Source: CATQHQ01 sp965243805
GTDB lineage: Bacteria; Gemmatimonadota; Gemmatimonadetes; Longimicrobiales; Gaopeijiaceae
Assembly: GCA_965243805.1 (NCBI GenBank)
Contig: OZ251577.1
Location: 868,001 to 932,000 of the forward strand
DNA length: 64,000 bases
Direction: 5' to 3'
Positions 33,085-42,252 of the stretch are shown one piece after another; the first letter of the stretch is position 1, and each line of letters starts with the position of its first letter. The notes beneath the pieces were generated by a model. That model was not told the origin of the DNA. It saw only the letters and a program-made list of their open reading frames with translations, and ran no database searches. The translations under genes were made by a program, and so were the position numbers.

Positions 33085-36084
33085 ATGCCAGCCAACAGCG
33101 AAGCCAGGGTCAACGTCCAGTTGGGCGAACTCTTGCGCACCAAGCATCCGGGCTGGCGCGACGGAATCGGTACGGAGCAGTCCCAGGTCTTCCGCGAGGC
33201 GGCGCGCCGGCCCGACATCGTGGTGCGGCATCCCGGCGGCCAAGTCGTGGTCGTGGAGACCGAGTTCGCTCCCGGTCCCGGCGTCGAGTCGGACGCCTGT
33301 GCTCGTCTGGGCGCCGTCGTCAAGGAGACGAACGGGGAAGTGGAGCAGACCGTCGCCGTCCTGCTGCCGGAGGAGTTGAAGCACGACCAGCGCCGCTTGG
33401 CCGAGCGCGTCGCCGGAGCGCAGTACCGGTACGCCGTCTTCTCGGGCGCACCGGAGGCGCCGGAGCGCTGGCCCGAGTCGGGCTGGCTGTCCGGCGGCGT
33501 GGACGACTTGGCGACCTGCATCGAGCACGCCTCTCTCTCGGAGAAGAAGGTCGCCGAGGGGGCCCGCGTCCTCGAAGAGGGCGTCAGCCAAGCGGCGGCC
33601 CGGCTGAGGGAGCAGGTGGCTTGGCGCAAGACGGACACGCTGGATCGCATCGCAGCCACGCTGCATCAGGAGGAGAGCGAGCAGACCACCCGCATGGCGA
33701 TGGCCGTCGTCGCCAACGCGCTGACCTTCCACAACAACATCGCCGGCGTCCACGGCGTCCCCGGTCTCGACGAACTGCGCGACCATCGTGGGCTGAGCAA
33801 GACCAAGCTGCTGGACTGCTGGCGCTTCGTGCTCCGCGAGATCAACTACTGGCCGATCTTCAAGATCGCGTCGGACCTGCTGCTGCCGATCCCGGTGTAC
33901 ATGGCGTGCCACGTCATGGACCGGCTCGAGAGCGTCGCGGTTCGCCTGGCAACCAGCGGCGTCGCGGGAACGCACGATCTCCTGGGCCAGATGTTCCAGC
34001 GCTTGATCGTGGACCGGAAGTTCCTCGCCACCTTCTACACGTTGCCGGCCTCCGCGACGCTGCTGGCCGAGCTTGCGGTGCCGCGCTTGAAGGTGGAGTG
34101 GGGCGACGCCGAGGCCGTGAGCCGCTTGCGGATCGCCGATTTGGCCTGCGGGACCGGGATGCTCCTGCAAGCGGCCTATCAGTCGGTGCGAATGCGGCAC
34201 CGGCACCAGGGGAAGGACGACGCCGCCCTGCACTCGGCGATGATGGAGCGGGCCCTCTTCGCCGCCGACATCATGCCCGCGGCGACTCACCTCACCGCGT
34301 CGGCACTCTCGGGCGCGCACCCCAGCGTCACCTTCGCGGGCACCCGCATCGCAACGATGCCCTACGGCGAACAGCCGTCGGAGACCGGCTGGCCGCTCTC
34401 AATTGGGTCGCTGGACTTGCTGGCCGGCGACACGGCGCGGTCCGTGCTCGGCACTGGTCCCGGTATGCAGATCGACGCCTTCGGCACCGGCCGTGCGCAG
34501 GTTCGAGGTAAGGAAGAGGCGGGCGCAGGGGCAGAGGACGCGGACCCCCACTCCGTGGAACTCGCCCACGAGAGCGGCGACCTGCTGATCATGAACCCGC
34601 CCTTCACCCGGCCCACGAACCACGAGTCCGCCACGGTCCCGGTGCCCTCGTTCGCAGGTTTCGACACGTCGCAGGCCGAACAGAAGGCCATGTCGAGCAA
34701 GCTGGCCAAGCTGCGCAAGGGGCTGGACTCGCCGGCAGGCGCGGGCAACGCCGGGCTGGCGTCGTACTTCGTGGACTTGGCCCATGTGAAGACGAAGCCC
34801 GGCGGCGTGATCGCGCTGGTGCTGCCCGCATCGTTCGTGCAGGGCGGATCGTGGACGGCGGCGCGAGCACTGCTGGAGCGCCGCTACGAGGACCTGGTGG
34901 TGGTGTCGATCGCGGCCAGTGGCAGCACGGACCGGGCGTTCTCGGCCGACACTGGGATGGCCGAGGTGCTGGTGGTCGGCACCCGGAAGCGCAACCCGGA
35001 CTCGCCCTCGGGAGACACGCTCTTCGTCAACCTTCTGCACCGGCCCCGCAGCTTGGCGGAGGGCGGAGCAGTAGCCAGTGCAGTATGCGATCTGCCGACC
35101 GATCGGCGGAGTGGCCGCTTTCGCCTGGGCGACCTAGCTGAGGTCGGGACCTTCATCCGCGCGCCCCTGGCCGAAGGAGGCTGCGCAGGGTTGCGCGAGC
35201 CGGCACTGGCCGACGCCATGCTGACGCTGCAGAAGGGCGTGCTGACGCTTCCGCGGACTGCGGATCGTCCCGCGGTCCCCGTGACTCGGCTAGGTGAACT
35301 GGGTCGCCGAGGCAGACTGCACCGCGACATCTCGGGCAAGCATCCCGACGGCACGCCCCGGGGGCCGTTCGACATCTTCGTGGCCCGCGACATGCCGCTG
35401 TACCCGGTCTTGTGGTCCCACGACGCGGAGACCGAGCGGACCATGGTGGTCTCCCCGCGCCAGGAGGGAGTGGTCCGCGAAGGACTCGAAGAACAGGCTG
35501 CGGTGATCTGGCAAGCCACGGCGACCCGGCTGCACTTCACGCTCGACTTCCAACTCAACTCCCAGAGCTTGGCCGCGTGCCTGACGCCGGCCAAGTGCAT
35601 CGGGGGAACGGCTTGGCCCAACTTCGTCGCGGCGAAGGAGGAGTGGGAGAAGCCGTTGACGCTCTGGGCCAACAGCACCCTGGGGCTGATTTGCTTCTGG
35701 TGGGTCGGCACGCGCCAGCAACAAGGGCGGGCCCGACTCACGATCAGCCGCCTGCCCAGCTTGCTCGCGCTTGACCTCCGGCACCTCTCGGACGCACAGC
35801 TCGCCGAAGCCAACCGCGCATTCGACCGCTTCCGCGACCGCGAGTTGCTGCCCGCCAACGAAGCGTACCGGGACCTGGTCCGTCACGAACTGGACCGGGC
35901 CCTGCTAGTGGATGTGCTTGGGCTACCTGCCGCGCTTCTCGATCCCCTTGCCGCCCTCCGGGATGCCTGGTGCGCCGAGCCCACGGTGCATGGGGGCAAG
36001 ACGACCCGGCCAGGCCGAGAACCAGCCAAGCCGAGAGCCGAGAGCCTGCCAGCCCAAACAGGTGACGTGACAAATTCCGGGTAG
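33085..36084 (+). CDS. N6-adenine methylase fused to putative nuclease domain, tandem copy 2
   Basis: 999 aa, paralogous along its whole length to copies 1 and 3. The same elements are present: ARRPDIVVRHPGG and VVVVETEF, IADLACGTGM, LLIMNPPFTRP. It is the most divergent copy at its ends (GVESDACARLGAVVKETNG; helical linker), yet it shares stretches of near-identical DNA with the others around NPPF and around residues 830-890. The C-terminal tail differs because translation runs through the intergenic repeat and stops at the TAG inside the palindrome loop (36082-36084). Translation can therefore pass the left arm of the palindrome. Confidence 0.85.
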   Translation: MPANSEARVNVQLGELLRTKHPGWRDGIGTEQSQVFREAARRPDIVVRHPGGQVVVVETEFAPGPGVESDACARLGAVVKETNGEVEQTVAVLLPEELKHDQRRLAERVAGAQYRYAVFSGAPEAPERWPESGWLSGGVDDLATCIEHASLSEKKVAEGARVLEEGVSQAAARLREQVAWRKTDTLDRIAATLHQEESEQTTRMAMAVVANALTFHNNIAGVHGVPGLDELRDHRGLSKTKLLDCWRFVLREINYWPIFKIASDLLLPIPVYMACHVMDRLESVAVRLATSGVAGTHDLLGQMFQRLIVDRKFLATFYTLPASATLLAELAVPRLKVEWGDAEAVSRLRIADLACGTGMLLQAAYQSVRMRHRHQGKDDAALHSAMMERALFAADIMPAATHLTASALSGAHPSVTFAGTRIATMPYGEQPSETGWPLSIGSLDLLAGDTARSVLGTGPGMQIDAFGTGRAQVRGKEEAGAGAEDADPHSVELAHESGDLLIMNPPFTRPTNHESATVPVPSFAGFDTSQAEQKAMSSKLAKLRKGLDSPAGAGNAGLASYFVDLAHVKTKPGGVIALVLPASFVQGGSWTAARALLERRYEDLVVVSIAASGSTDRAFSADTGMAEVLVVGTRKRNPDSPSGDTLFVNLLHRPRSLAEGGAVASAVCDLPTDRRSGRFRLGDLAEVGTFIRAPLAEGGCAGLREPALADAMLTLQKGVLTLPRTADRPAVPVTRLGELGRRGRLHRDISGKHPDGTPRGPFDIFVARDMPLYPVLWSHDAETERTMVVSPRQEGVVREGLEEQAAVIWQATATRLHFTLDFQLNSQSLAACLTPAKCIGGTAWPNFVAAKEEWEKPLTLWANSTLGLICFWWVGTRQQQGRARLTISRLPSLLALDLRHLSDAQLAEANRAFDRFRDRELLPANEAYRDLVRHELDRALLVDVLGLPAALLDPLAALRDAWCAEPTVHGGKTTRPGREPAKPRAESLPAQTGDVTNSG

Positions 36085-36116
36085 AATTTGTCCGAGAATC
36101 TGTCGGCGAATCTGTC
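36069..36116 (+). promoter_or_regulatory. Palindrome with two extra 12-nt-spaced half-sites between copies 2 and 3
   Basis: GACAAATTC-N6-GAATTTGTC at 36069-36092, then GAATCTGTC at 36096-36104 and at 36108-36116. The right arm and the two extra half-sites start exactly 12 nt apart (36084, 36096, 36108), an iteron-like array. One more half-site than in the spacer before copy 2. Confidence 0.8.
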
Positions 36117-36131
36117 GAACCATAGCGGCTG

Positions 36132-36210
36132 CGGGCTTGCCCGCCATGGTACCTTATCTCCGTCCCGTCGCTCCACAGCCGTCCTCCGTCCCGCGGCCAT
36201 GGTGGACCCC
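36132..36210 (+). repeat. Leader repeat shared by methylase copies 1 and 3 (second copy)
   Basis: Near-identical to 29965-30042. Because copy 3 also carries the palindrome array upstream of this leader, the spacer before copy 3 looks like a joint between the end of copy 2 and the original leader of copy 1. Confidence 0.88.
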
Positions 36211-39168
36211 ATGCCAGCCAACAGCGAAGCCACGATCAACGTCCACTTGGGCGACGTGTTGCGGACTAAGCATCCGGCGTGGCGCGAAGGGATCGGCACG
36301 GAGCAGTCGCAGGTCTTTCGCGAGGCAGCCCGCCGTCCCGACATCGTGGTGCGCCATCCGGGGCGGCAGGTCGTGGTCGTGGAGACCGAGTTCGCTCCGG
36401 GCCGCCAAGTTGAAGCCGACGCGCGTGCTCGCTTGGGCGAGGTCGTCGAAGCCACCGACGGCGACGTGGAGCAGGCCGTGGCCGTACTGCTGCCGGAGGA
36501 GCTGAAGGAAGGACAGGACGGCTTGGCCGAGCGGGTCGCTAGCGCGCGGTTTCGGTACGCGGTGTTCTCAGATGCGCCCGGGACGCCGGAACGGTGGCCC
36601 GAGTCGGGGTGGCTGTCCGGCGGCGTGGACGACTTGGCGACCTGCATCGAGCACGCATCTCTCTCGGCGAAGAAGATCGCCGAGGGCGCACAGAAGCTGG
36701 AAGAGGGCGTCAAGCAAGCAGCCGCCGTGCTCGAGGAACTGGCAACATGGCGCAAGACCGACACGCTCGACTTGATCGCCGCCACGCTTCACCAGGAGAA
36801 GAGCACGCAGACAACCCGCATGGCGATGGCCATCGTAGCCAACGCCCTCACGTTCCACAGCAACATTGCGGGCGCCCACGGCATTCCGGGCCTGGACCGG
36901 CTTCGCTACGAAGGTCGCTCCGAACTGGACCAAGCCCAGCTGCTCGAGTGCTGGCGCTTCGTGCTGCGGGAGATCAACTACTGGCCGATCTTCAAGATCG
37001 CCATCGACCTGCTCTCGCCGATCCCGGTCTACATGGCAAGCAAGGTGCTGCCTCGGCTGGAGAAGGCGGCGAACCACTTGGCGACCACTGGCGTTGCCAG
37101 CACCCACGATCTATCAGGCCAGATGTTTCAGCGCTTGATCGTGGACCGGAAGTTCCTCGCCACCTTCTACACCTTGCCGGCGTCGGCTACGCTGCTGGCG
37201 GAGCTTGCGGCGTTTCGCCTAGCCGTGGACTGGAACGACGCGGGAGCCGTGTCGCGCCTCCGGATCGCCGACTTGGCGTGCGGCACCGGCATGTTGCTTC
37301 AGGCGGCCTACCAAGCCGTGCGAATGCGGCACCGCCACTGCGGACGGGACGACGCGGACCTTCATCCCGGAATGATGGAGAAGGTTCTCTTCGCGGCCGA
37401 CATCATGCCCGCGGCGACGCACCTCACCGCGTCGACCCTGTCCGGCGCCCACCCCACCGTCACGTTCGCCGGAACCCGCATCGTGACGATGCCCTACGGC
37501 GAGCAGCCCGAGGAGACGGGCCGTCCGCTCTCGATCGGCTCGCTGGACCTGCTGGCCGGCGGGACGGCGCGATCCGTGCTGGGCACCGGCCCCGGCGGCG
37601 CGCAGATCGACGTCTTCGGCACAGGCCGCAAGCAGGTTCGGGGCACCGGCGAAGCCGTCGAAGCGGCCGACCCGCATTCGGTGGAGTTCGCTCACGGGAG
37701 CGGCGACCTGCTGATCATGAACCCGCCGTTCACCCGGCCCACGAATCACGAGTCCGCCACGGTCCCGGTGCCCTCGTTCGCGGGGTTCGACACCTCCCAG
37801 GCCGAGCAGCGGGCGATGTCGGGCGAGCTGGCGAGGCTTCGCAAGGAGTTGGACTCGCCGGCTGGGGCGGGCAACGCCGGGCTGGCGTCGTACTTCGTGG
37901 ACCTAGCCCATGTCAAGACGAAGCCCGGCGGCGTGATGGCACTGGTACTGCCCACGTCGTTCGTGCAGGGCGGATCGTGGGCGGCGGCGCGGACGTTGGT
38001 GGAGCACCATTACGAAGATGTGGTGGTGGTGTCGATCGCCGCCAGCGGCAAAACGGACCGCGCCTTTTCGGCCGACACGGGGATGGCCGAGGCACTGGTG
38101 GTGGGCACACGGAAGCGCGACCCGGACTCGCCTTCAGGAGACACGCTCTTCATCAACCTTCTGCACCGGCCCCGCAGCTTGGCGGAGGGCGGAGCGGCAG
38201 CCAGTGCAGTATGCGATCTGCCGACCGATCGGCGGAGTGGCCGCTTTCGCCTGGGCGACCTAGCCGAAGTCGGAACCTTCATCCGGGCGCCGTTGGCCGA
38301 GGGGGGCTGCGCCGGGTTGCGCGAGCCCGCGCTCGCTGACGCCATGCTGACGTTGCAGAAGGGCGTGCTGACACTTCCGCGGACCGCCGACCGTCCCGCG
38401 ATTCCCGTGACTCGGCTAGGCGAACTGGGTCGCCGAGGCAAACTGCACCGGGACATCTCGGGCAAGCATCCAGATGGCACGCCCCGGGGGCCGTTCGACA
38501 TCTTCGTAGCCCGCGACATGCCGCTGTACCCGGTCTTGTGGTCCCACGACGCCGAGACCGAGCGAACGATGGTCGTTTCCCCGCGCCAGGAGGGCGTGGT
38601 CCGCGAAGGACTCGAAGAACAAGCTGCGGTGATCTGGCAAGCCACGGCGACCCGGTTGCACTTCACGCTCGACTTCCAGATCAACTCCCAGAGCTTGACC
38701 GCGTGCCTGACGCCAGCGAAGTGCATCGGGGGAACGGCCTGGCCCAACTTCGTCGCGGCGAAGGAGGAGTGGGAGAAGCCGCTGACGCTCTGGGCCAACA
38801 GCACCCTGGGGCTGATCTGCTTTTGGTGGGTCGGCACGCGCCAGCAGCAGGGGCGGGCCCGACTCACGATCAGCCGCCTGCCAGATCTGCCGGTACTCGA
38901 TCCCCGGCACCTGTCGGAGGCGCAAGTCGGAGCCGCTGTTCGGACCTTCGACGAGTTCAGCGACCGGGAGCTGCTGCCCGCCAACGAGGCGTACCGGGAC
39001 GAAGTCCGTCACGAACTAGACCGGGCCCTGCTGGTGGATGTGCTGGGGCTGTCCCCCGCGCTTCTCGAACCCCTGGCCGCCCTCCGCGATGCCTGGTGCG
39101 CCGAACCCTCGGTGCATGGGGGCAAGACGACCCGGCCAAGCCGAGAGCCAGCCAAGCCAAACAGGTGA
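36211..39168 (+). CDS. N6-adenine methylase fused to putative nuclease domain, tandem copy 3 (mosaic)
   Basis: 985 aa from the conserved MPANSEA start; an upstream in-frame ATG at 36199 is possible but not shared with copy 1. Nuclease-like, linker and methylase domains are nearly identical to copy 1 (MPANSEATINVHLGDVLRTK, ATDGDVEQAVAVLLPE). From about 38090 to 38870 it switches to copy 2 sequence (SPSGDTLFINLLHRPRS, LPTDRRSGRFRLGDLAEVG, HDAETERTMVVSPRQEGVV). It then returns to copy 1 sequence (PDLPVLDPRHLSEAQV, FDEFSDRELLPANEAY). All catalytic motifs are intact, so it should be an active methylase with a swapped recognition region. Confidence 0.87.
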   Translation: MPANSEATINVHLGDVLRTKHPAWREGIGTEQSQVFREAARRPDIVVRHPGRQVVVVETEFAPGRQVEADARARLGEVVEATDGDVEQAVAVLLPEELKEGQDGLAERVASARFRYAVFSDAPGTPERWPESGWLSGGVDDLATCIEHASLSAKKIAEGAQKLEEGVKQAAAVLEELATWRKTDTLDLIAATLHQEKSTQTTRMAMAIVANALTFHSNIAGAHGIPGLDRLRYEGRSELDQAQLLECWRFVLREINYWPIFKIAIDLLSPIPVYMASKVLPRLEKAANHLATTGVASTHDLSGQMFQRLIVDRKFLATFYTLPASATLLAELAAFRLAVDWNDAGAVSRLRIADLACGTGMLLQAAYQAVRMRHRHCGRDDADLHPGMMEKVLFAADIMPAATHLTASTLSGAHPTVTFAGTRIVTMPYGEQPEETGRPLSIGSLDLLAGGTARSVLGTGPGGAQIDVFGTGRKQVRGTGEAVEAADPHSVEFAHGSGDLLIMNPPFTRPTNHESATVPVPSFAGFDTSQAEQRAMSGELARLRKELDSPAGAGNAGLASYFVDLAHVKTKPGGVMALVLPTSFVQGGSWAAARTLVEHHYEDVVVVSIAASGKTDRAFSADTGMAEALVVGTRKRDPDSPSGDTLFINLLHRPRSLAEGGAAASAVCDLPTDRRSGRFRLGDLAEVGTFIRAPLAEGGCAGLREPALADAMLTLQKGVLTLPRTADRPAIPVTRLGELGRRGKLHRDISGKHPDGTPRGPFDIFVARDMPLYPVLWSHDAETERTMVVSPRQEGVVREGLEEQAAVIWQATATRLHFTLDFQINSQSLTACLTPAKCIGGTAWPNFVAAKEEWEKPLTLWANSTLGLICFWWVGTRQQQGRARLTISRLPDLPVLDPRHLSEAQVGAAVRTFDEFSDRELLPANEAYRDEVRHELDRALLVDVLGLSPALLEPLAALRDAWCAEPSVHGGKTTRPSREPAKPNR

Positions 39169-39171
39169 CGT

Positions 39172-39207
39172 GACAAATTCCGGGTAGACTTTGTCGGAGA
39201 ATCTGTC
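39172..39207 (+). promoter_or_regulatory. Third palindrome/half-site element, after methylase copy 3
   Basis: GACAAATTC-CGGGTA-GACTTTGTC (one mismatch in the right arm) at 39172-39195 and GAATCTGTC at 39199-39207, again with 12-nt spacing. No fourth methylase follows: the next gene is on the other strand. So the element belongs to the 3' end of each repeat unit, or a fourth copy has been lost. Confidence 0.78.
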
Positions 39208-39231
39208 CGAACTGTTGAAGGAACCGGGTCC

Positions 39232-40611
39232 TTACGGCAACACCTTGCCGGGGTTCATGATCCCCAACGGGTCCAGGGCGACCTTGACGGCGCGCATCGC
39301 CGCGACTCCGGCGACACCGTGCTCGGCTTCGAGAAAGCGACGCTTGCCGATCCCGATTCCGTGTTCGCCGGTGCAAGTGCCTTCCATCGCAAGCGCCCGT
39401 TCGATCATGCGCTCGTTGAACCCCTCCGCCTCCTCCACCTCCTCGGGCGAGTCGGGGTCCAGCACGAACGCCACATGGAAGTTCCCGTCGCCCGCGTGGC
39501 CGACGATCCCCCATGGCATCGTAGCGGCCTTCATGTCTTCGATGCTCTCCGCGACGCACTGGGCCAGCCGGGAGACGGGCACGCAGACGTCCGTGGTCAG
39601 CCCGCGACCGCCCGGCCGCAACGCAACCAGGGCCGGGTACGCGTCGTGACGGGCCTTCCACAACCGGCGTCGCTCCTCCTGCCGTTGAGCGTACTGGAAG
39701 GATGAGCCGCCCAGGCTTCGGCATACCTCCTGCACGACCTGGCCGTGGGCCGTCACCTCGTCCTCGGTTCCGTGAAACTCAAAGAAGACCGTGGGCGATT
39801 CGGCGTAGTGGAGCCCGGAATAGCGGTTGACGGCTCGCATGGCCGTGGCGTCCAGCAGTTCGGAGCGCGCGATGGGCACGCCTGCCTGGACCGCCTGCAC
39901 CACCGACTGCACCGCCCCTGCCAGCTCGGGGAACGCGCACACTGCCGCGGCCACGGCCTCGGGGACAGGGTACAGCCTCACCGTGATCTCGGTAATCACG
40001 CCCAGCGTACCCTCGGCGCCGACGAAGAGGCTGGTCAGGTCGTAGCCCGCCGCCGACTTCCGGGCGCGTCCGCCTGTGCGCGCGACCGATCCGTCCGCCA
40101 GTACCGCGACCAGGGAGACCACATTGTCGCGCATCGTGCCGTAGCGGACGGTGGTCGTTCCCGACGCGGCGGTGGCGGCCATGCCCCCCAGGGTGGCGTC
40201 GGCGCCCGGGTCCACCGGGAAGAAGAGACCCGTCCCCTTCAGCTCCCGTTCCAGCTGCCGCCGGGTGACACCGGCCTGCACGGTGGCGTCCATGTCGCCG
40301 GGGCGGACCGCCAGCACGCGCTTCATCTCCGCCAAGTCGATGGAGACTCCCCCCTGCACGGCCTGCACGTGCCCTTCGATCGACGTGCCCGCCCCGAATG
40401 GGATGACCGGTGTCCGGTGCCGGGCGCACTGGCCGACCGCGAAGGCCACTTCTTCGGTGGAGCGCGCAAAGACTACCGCGTCGGGCGGCGCAATGGCGTG
40501 GTGCGAATCGTCCTTGCCGTGGTGCTCGCGAACCGCGACGGCCGTGGAGAACCGTTCGCCGAAGCGGTCCGCCAGCGCGGCACCGAGGGAGGCCGACAGG
40601 AAAGCGGGCAT
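39232..40611 (-). CDS. FAD-linked oxidase, D-lactate/glycolate dehydrogenase type (GlcD-like)
   Basis: 459-aa flavoenzyme oxidising a 2-hydroxy acid such as D-lactate or glycolate. Start ATG 40611 (MPAFLSASLGAAL) lies 11 nt after the upstream stop. The FAD-binding PCMH domain shows VIPFGAGTSIEGH, VDPGADATLGGMAATAASG and GTMRDNVVSL. The C-terminal oxidase domain shows IVGHAGDGNFHVAFVLDP and the terminal signature CTGEHGIGIGKRRFL...LDPLGIMNPGKVLP. No Fe-S subunit (GlcF) is adjacent. Last gene of a minus-strand trio. Confidence 0.93.
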   Translation of the reverse strand: MPAFLSASLGAALADRFGERFSTAVAVREHHGKDDSHHAIAPPDAVVFARSTEEVAFAVGQCARHRTPVIPFGAGTSIEGHVQAVQGGVSIDLAEMKRVLAVRPGDMDATVQAGVTRRQLERELKGTGLFFPVDPGADATLGGMAATAASGTTTVRYGTMRDNVVSLVAVLADGSVARTGGRARKSAAGYDLTSLFVGAEGTLGVITEITVRLYPVPEAVAAAVCAFPELAGAVQSVVQAVQAGVPIARSELLDATAMRAVNRYSGLHYAESPTVFFEFHGTEDEVTAHGQVVQEVCRSLGGSSFQYAQRQEERRRLWKARHDAYPALVALRPGGRGLTTDVCVPVSRLAQCVAESIEDMKAATMPWGIVGHAGDGNFHVAFVLDPDSPEEVEEAEGFNERMIERALAMEGTCTGEHGIGIGKRRFLEAEHGVAGVAAMRAVKVALDPLGIMNPGKVLP

Positions 40612-40622
40612 GGCCGGGCGGC

Positions 40623-42239
40623 TCAACCCGTCAGTTCGTCCAGGGGCGTGTGCTCGAACGAGCGTCGGATGCCGTGTTCGGCGATGGCGGCCAGGACATC
40701 CTTGGCGTCCTGCTTGCCCAGCCGGCCCCGTTCGCGAAGGCGGCGATCCAGCCGCGCCACAACGGCCACTCGGGCGCGAGGATGGTTGACGACGGCGACC
40801 CGGCGAATGCCGGCCTGCGCCAGTTCGTTCCATACCGAGCTGGAGCCCAGCACGCGAAGAGCCGTCGATCGGGCGATCCGGCCACCGCTGGCGTGCTCGA
40901 CCTGCCCGGCTAGGCGGTGCCGCCACCAAGCGCGGGCCAGCGGACAATCGGTGAAGACCGAGAGGCGGCCGCGGACGGGCGCCAAGCCGCCGGTTCTCCT
41001 CAGGAAGTTGCGCGTCCGCGCTTCGCGGGTGTTCGAGCGGGCGTCGCCAGCCAGGAAGATCTCGGCCAAGCGCTGGCCCGTGTAGCCGAAGCGGCCCTCC
41101 TCGATCCACGCGATGTGGCAGAGGAACCAGAAGAGAGGACGGGACGCAAGGCGGGGCGGAATCATCTCCCAGGGCGCGGCCAGCTTCGCCTCCTCTTCCG
41201 GCGAGGGACGCAGCAGCTCCGACGCCTCCATCCGCACCGGCGACAGCGGCGGCGCCCATATCCGCTCGGCGACGCCCAGCCCCAGCTGCTTGCGGAGGAA
41301 GACGCCCAACCCGTCCGCGCCGGCGTGGACCGCGGCCGCCAACTGCTCCTGGCGGTCGCGAACCCCGGCCTTGAGCTCCGGGTCCGCATCCTCCCACTTG
41401 CCGTGGCGGTTCTGCTCGAAGACGCAGGCCCGCTGCCACCTGTCGTACCGGGCGCTGGTTCCGTCGATCAACCCACGGTTCAACCGACCGGCCCCCTCGG
41501 ACGACGAGACCACCAAGGGCTCCAGCGCGGTAGCCACGCGGGCGGGGTCGTAGGCGTCGCCCTCGTCCCACAGGGGAATGCCCGGCCAAGCGGCGAGTCG
41601 CTCCCGGACCTCTCGGGCCAGCGCGGGCTCGTCGCCCTCCTTCCCCTTGCGCTCGAAGAGCCGCGGGAACCAGCCGCACGCTCCGATCAGCGCAGCGACC
41701 TGCAAGGTGCGGTCGGTCCGGATCCGCTCGTACACGTCCGGCGCCAGCAAGACCGTGAAGTGCAACGCCTCGGCGCCCGCGCCCGCCTCCCGGGGACCAA
41801 GGGCGGGCCGCACGTTCATCCTTCCTTCTTCCAGGGCGTCGTCCCGCTCGTAGGCCAGAAGCGAGTCCGGCAGAGCGCGAGTCCGCCGCTCGGCTCCTCG
41901 AACCAGCCATTCCCCGCGGGCTCGCTCCGGCGACTGCTCGTCCAGAGCCACCACGCCGGGCACCAGACAAACCGGTCCGTCCACATCGTCCGCGCTCCAC
42001 TCCACCCGCTGAAAAGGTTCGTTGGCGGTCTCGACGCGCGTCATCAGCGTCTTGGAACAGTGCAGCTCCACGGCCCACGCCGCCCTCCCCTGGTCGATCA
42101 GCCGAGTCAGCGGCGGATCGCCCTGCAACTGGGGAGCACCCTCCAACTCATGGGCGACGGTGGCGCCGCGGGCGTCGAAGCGGAGCGTGGGGCGGTAGTC
42201 GACGCCGGCCAGCTCCGGTGCCTTCTCGGGGCCGGTCAC
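40623..42239 (-). CDS. Unrecognised 538-aa protein
   Basis: Soluble protein from GTG 42239 (VTGPEKAPELAGVDYRPTLRF); the frame extends 23 codons further upstream into the MBL gene without a better start. Visible features are an N-terminal beta-rich region (FDARGATVAHELEG), a central FERKGKEGDEPALAREVRERL segment, ELLRPSPEEEAKLAAPWEM, and a basic helical C-terminus (ALAR/WWRHRLAGQVEHASG, RLDRRLRERGRLGKQDAKD). There is no signal peptide, membrane segment or known catalytic motif. It lies between MBL hydrolase and GlcD-like genes with 13 and 11 nt spacing, so all three are probably one transcript. Confidence 0.7.
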   Translation of the reverse strand: MTGPEKAPELAGVDYRPTLRFDARGATVAHELEGAPQLQGDPPLTRLIDQGRAAWAVELHCSKTLMTRVETANEPFQRVEWSADDVDGPVCLVPGVVALDEQSPERARGEWLVRGAERRTRALPDSLLAYERDDALEEGRMNVRPALGPREAGAGAEALHFTVLLAPDVYERIRTDRTLQVAALIGACGWFPRLFERKGKEGDEPALAREVRERLAAWPGIPLWDEGDAYDPARVATALEPLVVSSSEGAGRLNRGLIDGTSARYDRWQRACVFEQNRHGKWEDADPELKAGVRDRQEQLAAAVHAGADGLGVFLRKQLGLGVAERIWAPPLSPVRMEASELLRPSPEEEAKLAAPWEMIPPRLASRPLFWFLCHIAWIEEGRFGYTGQRLAEIFLAGDARSNTREARTRNFLRRTGGLAPVRGRLSVFTDCPLARAWWRHRLAGQVEHASGGRIARSTALRVLGSSSVWNELAQAGIRRVAVVNHPRARVAVVARLDRRLRERGRLGKQDAKDVLAAIAEHGIRRSFEHTPLDELTG

Positions 42240-42252
42240 TTCTCGGAGCCAG

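Noticed and set aside
33037..39207. CRISPR array or insertion sequence around the repeated spacers
   Set aside because: Only three widely spaced palindromes separated by whole genes; no transposase, no target-site duplications and no cas genes.
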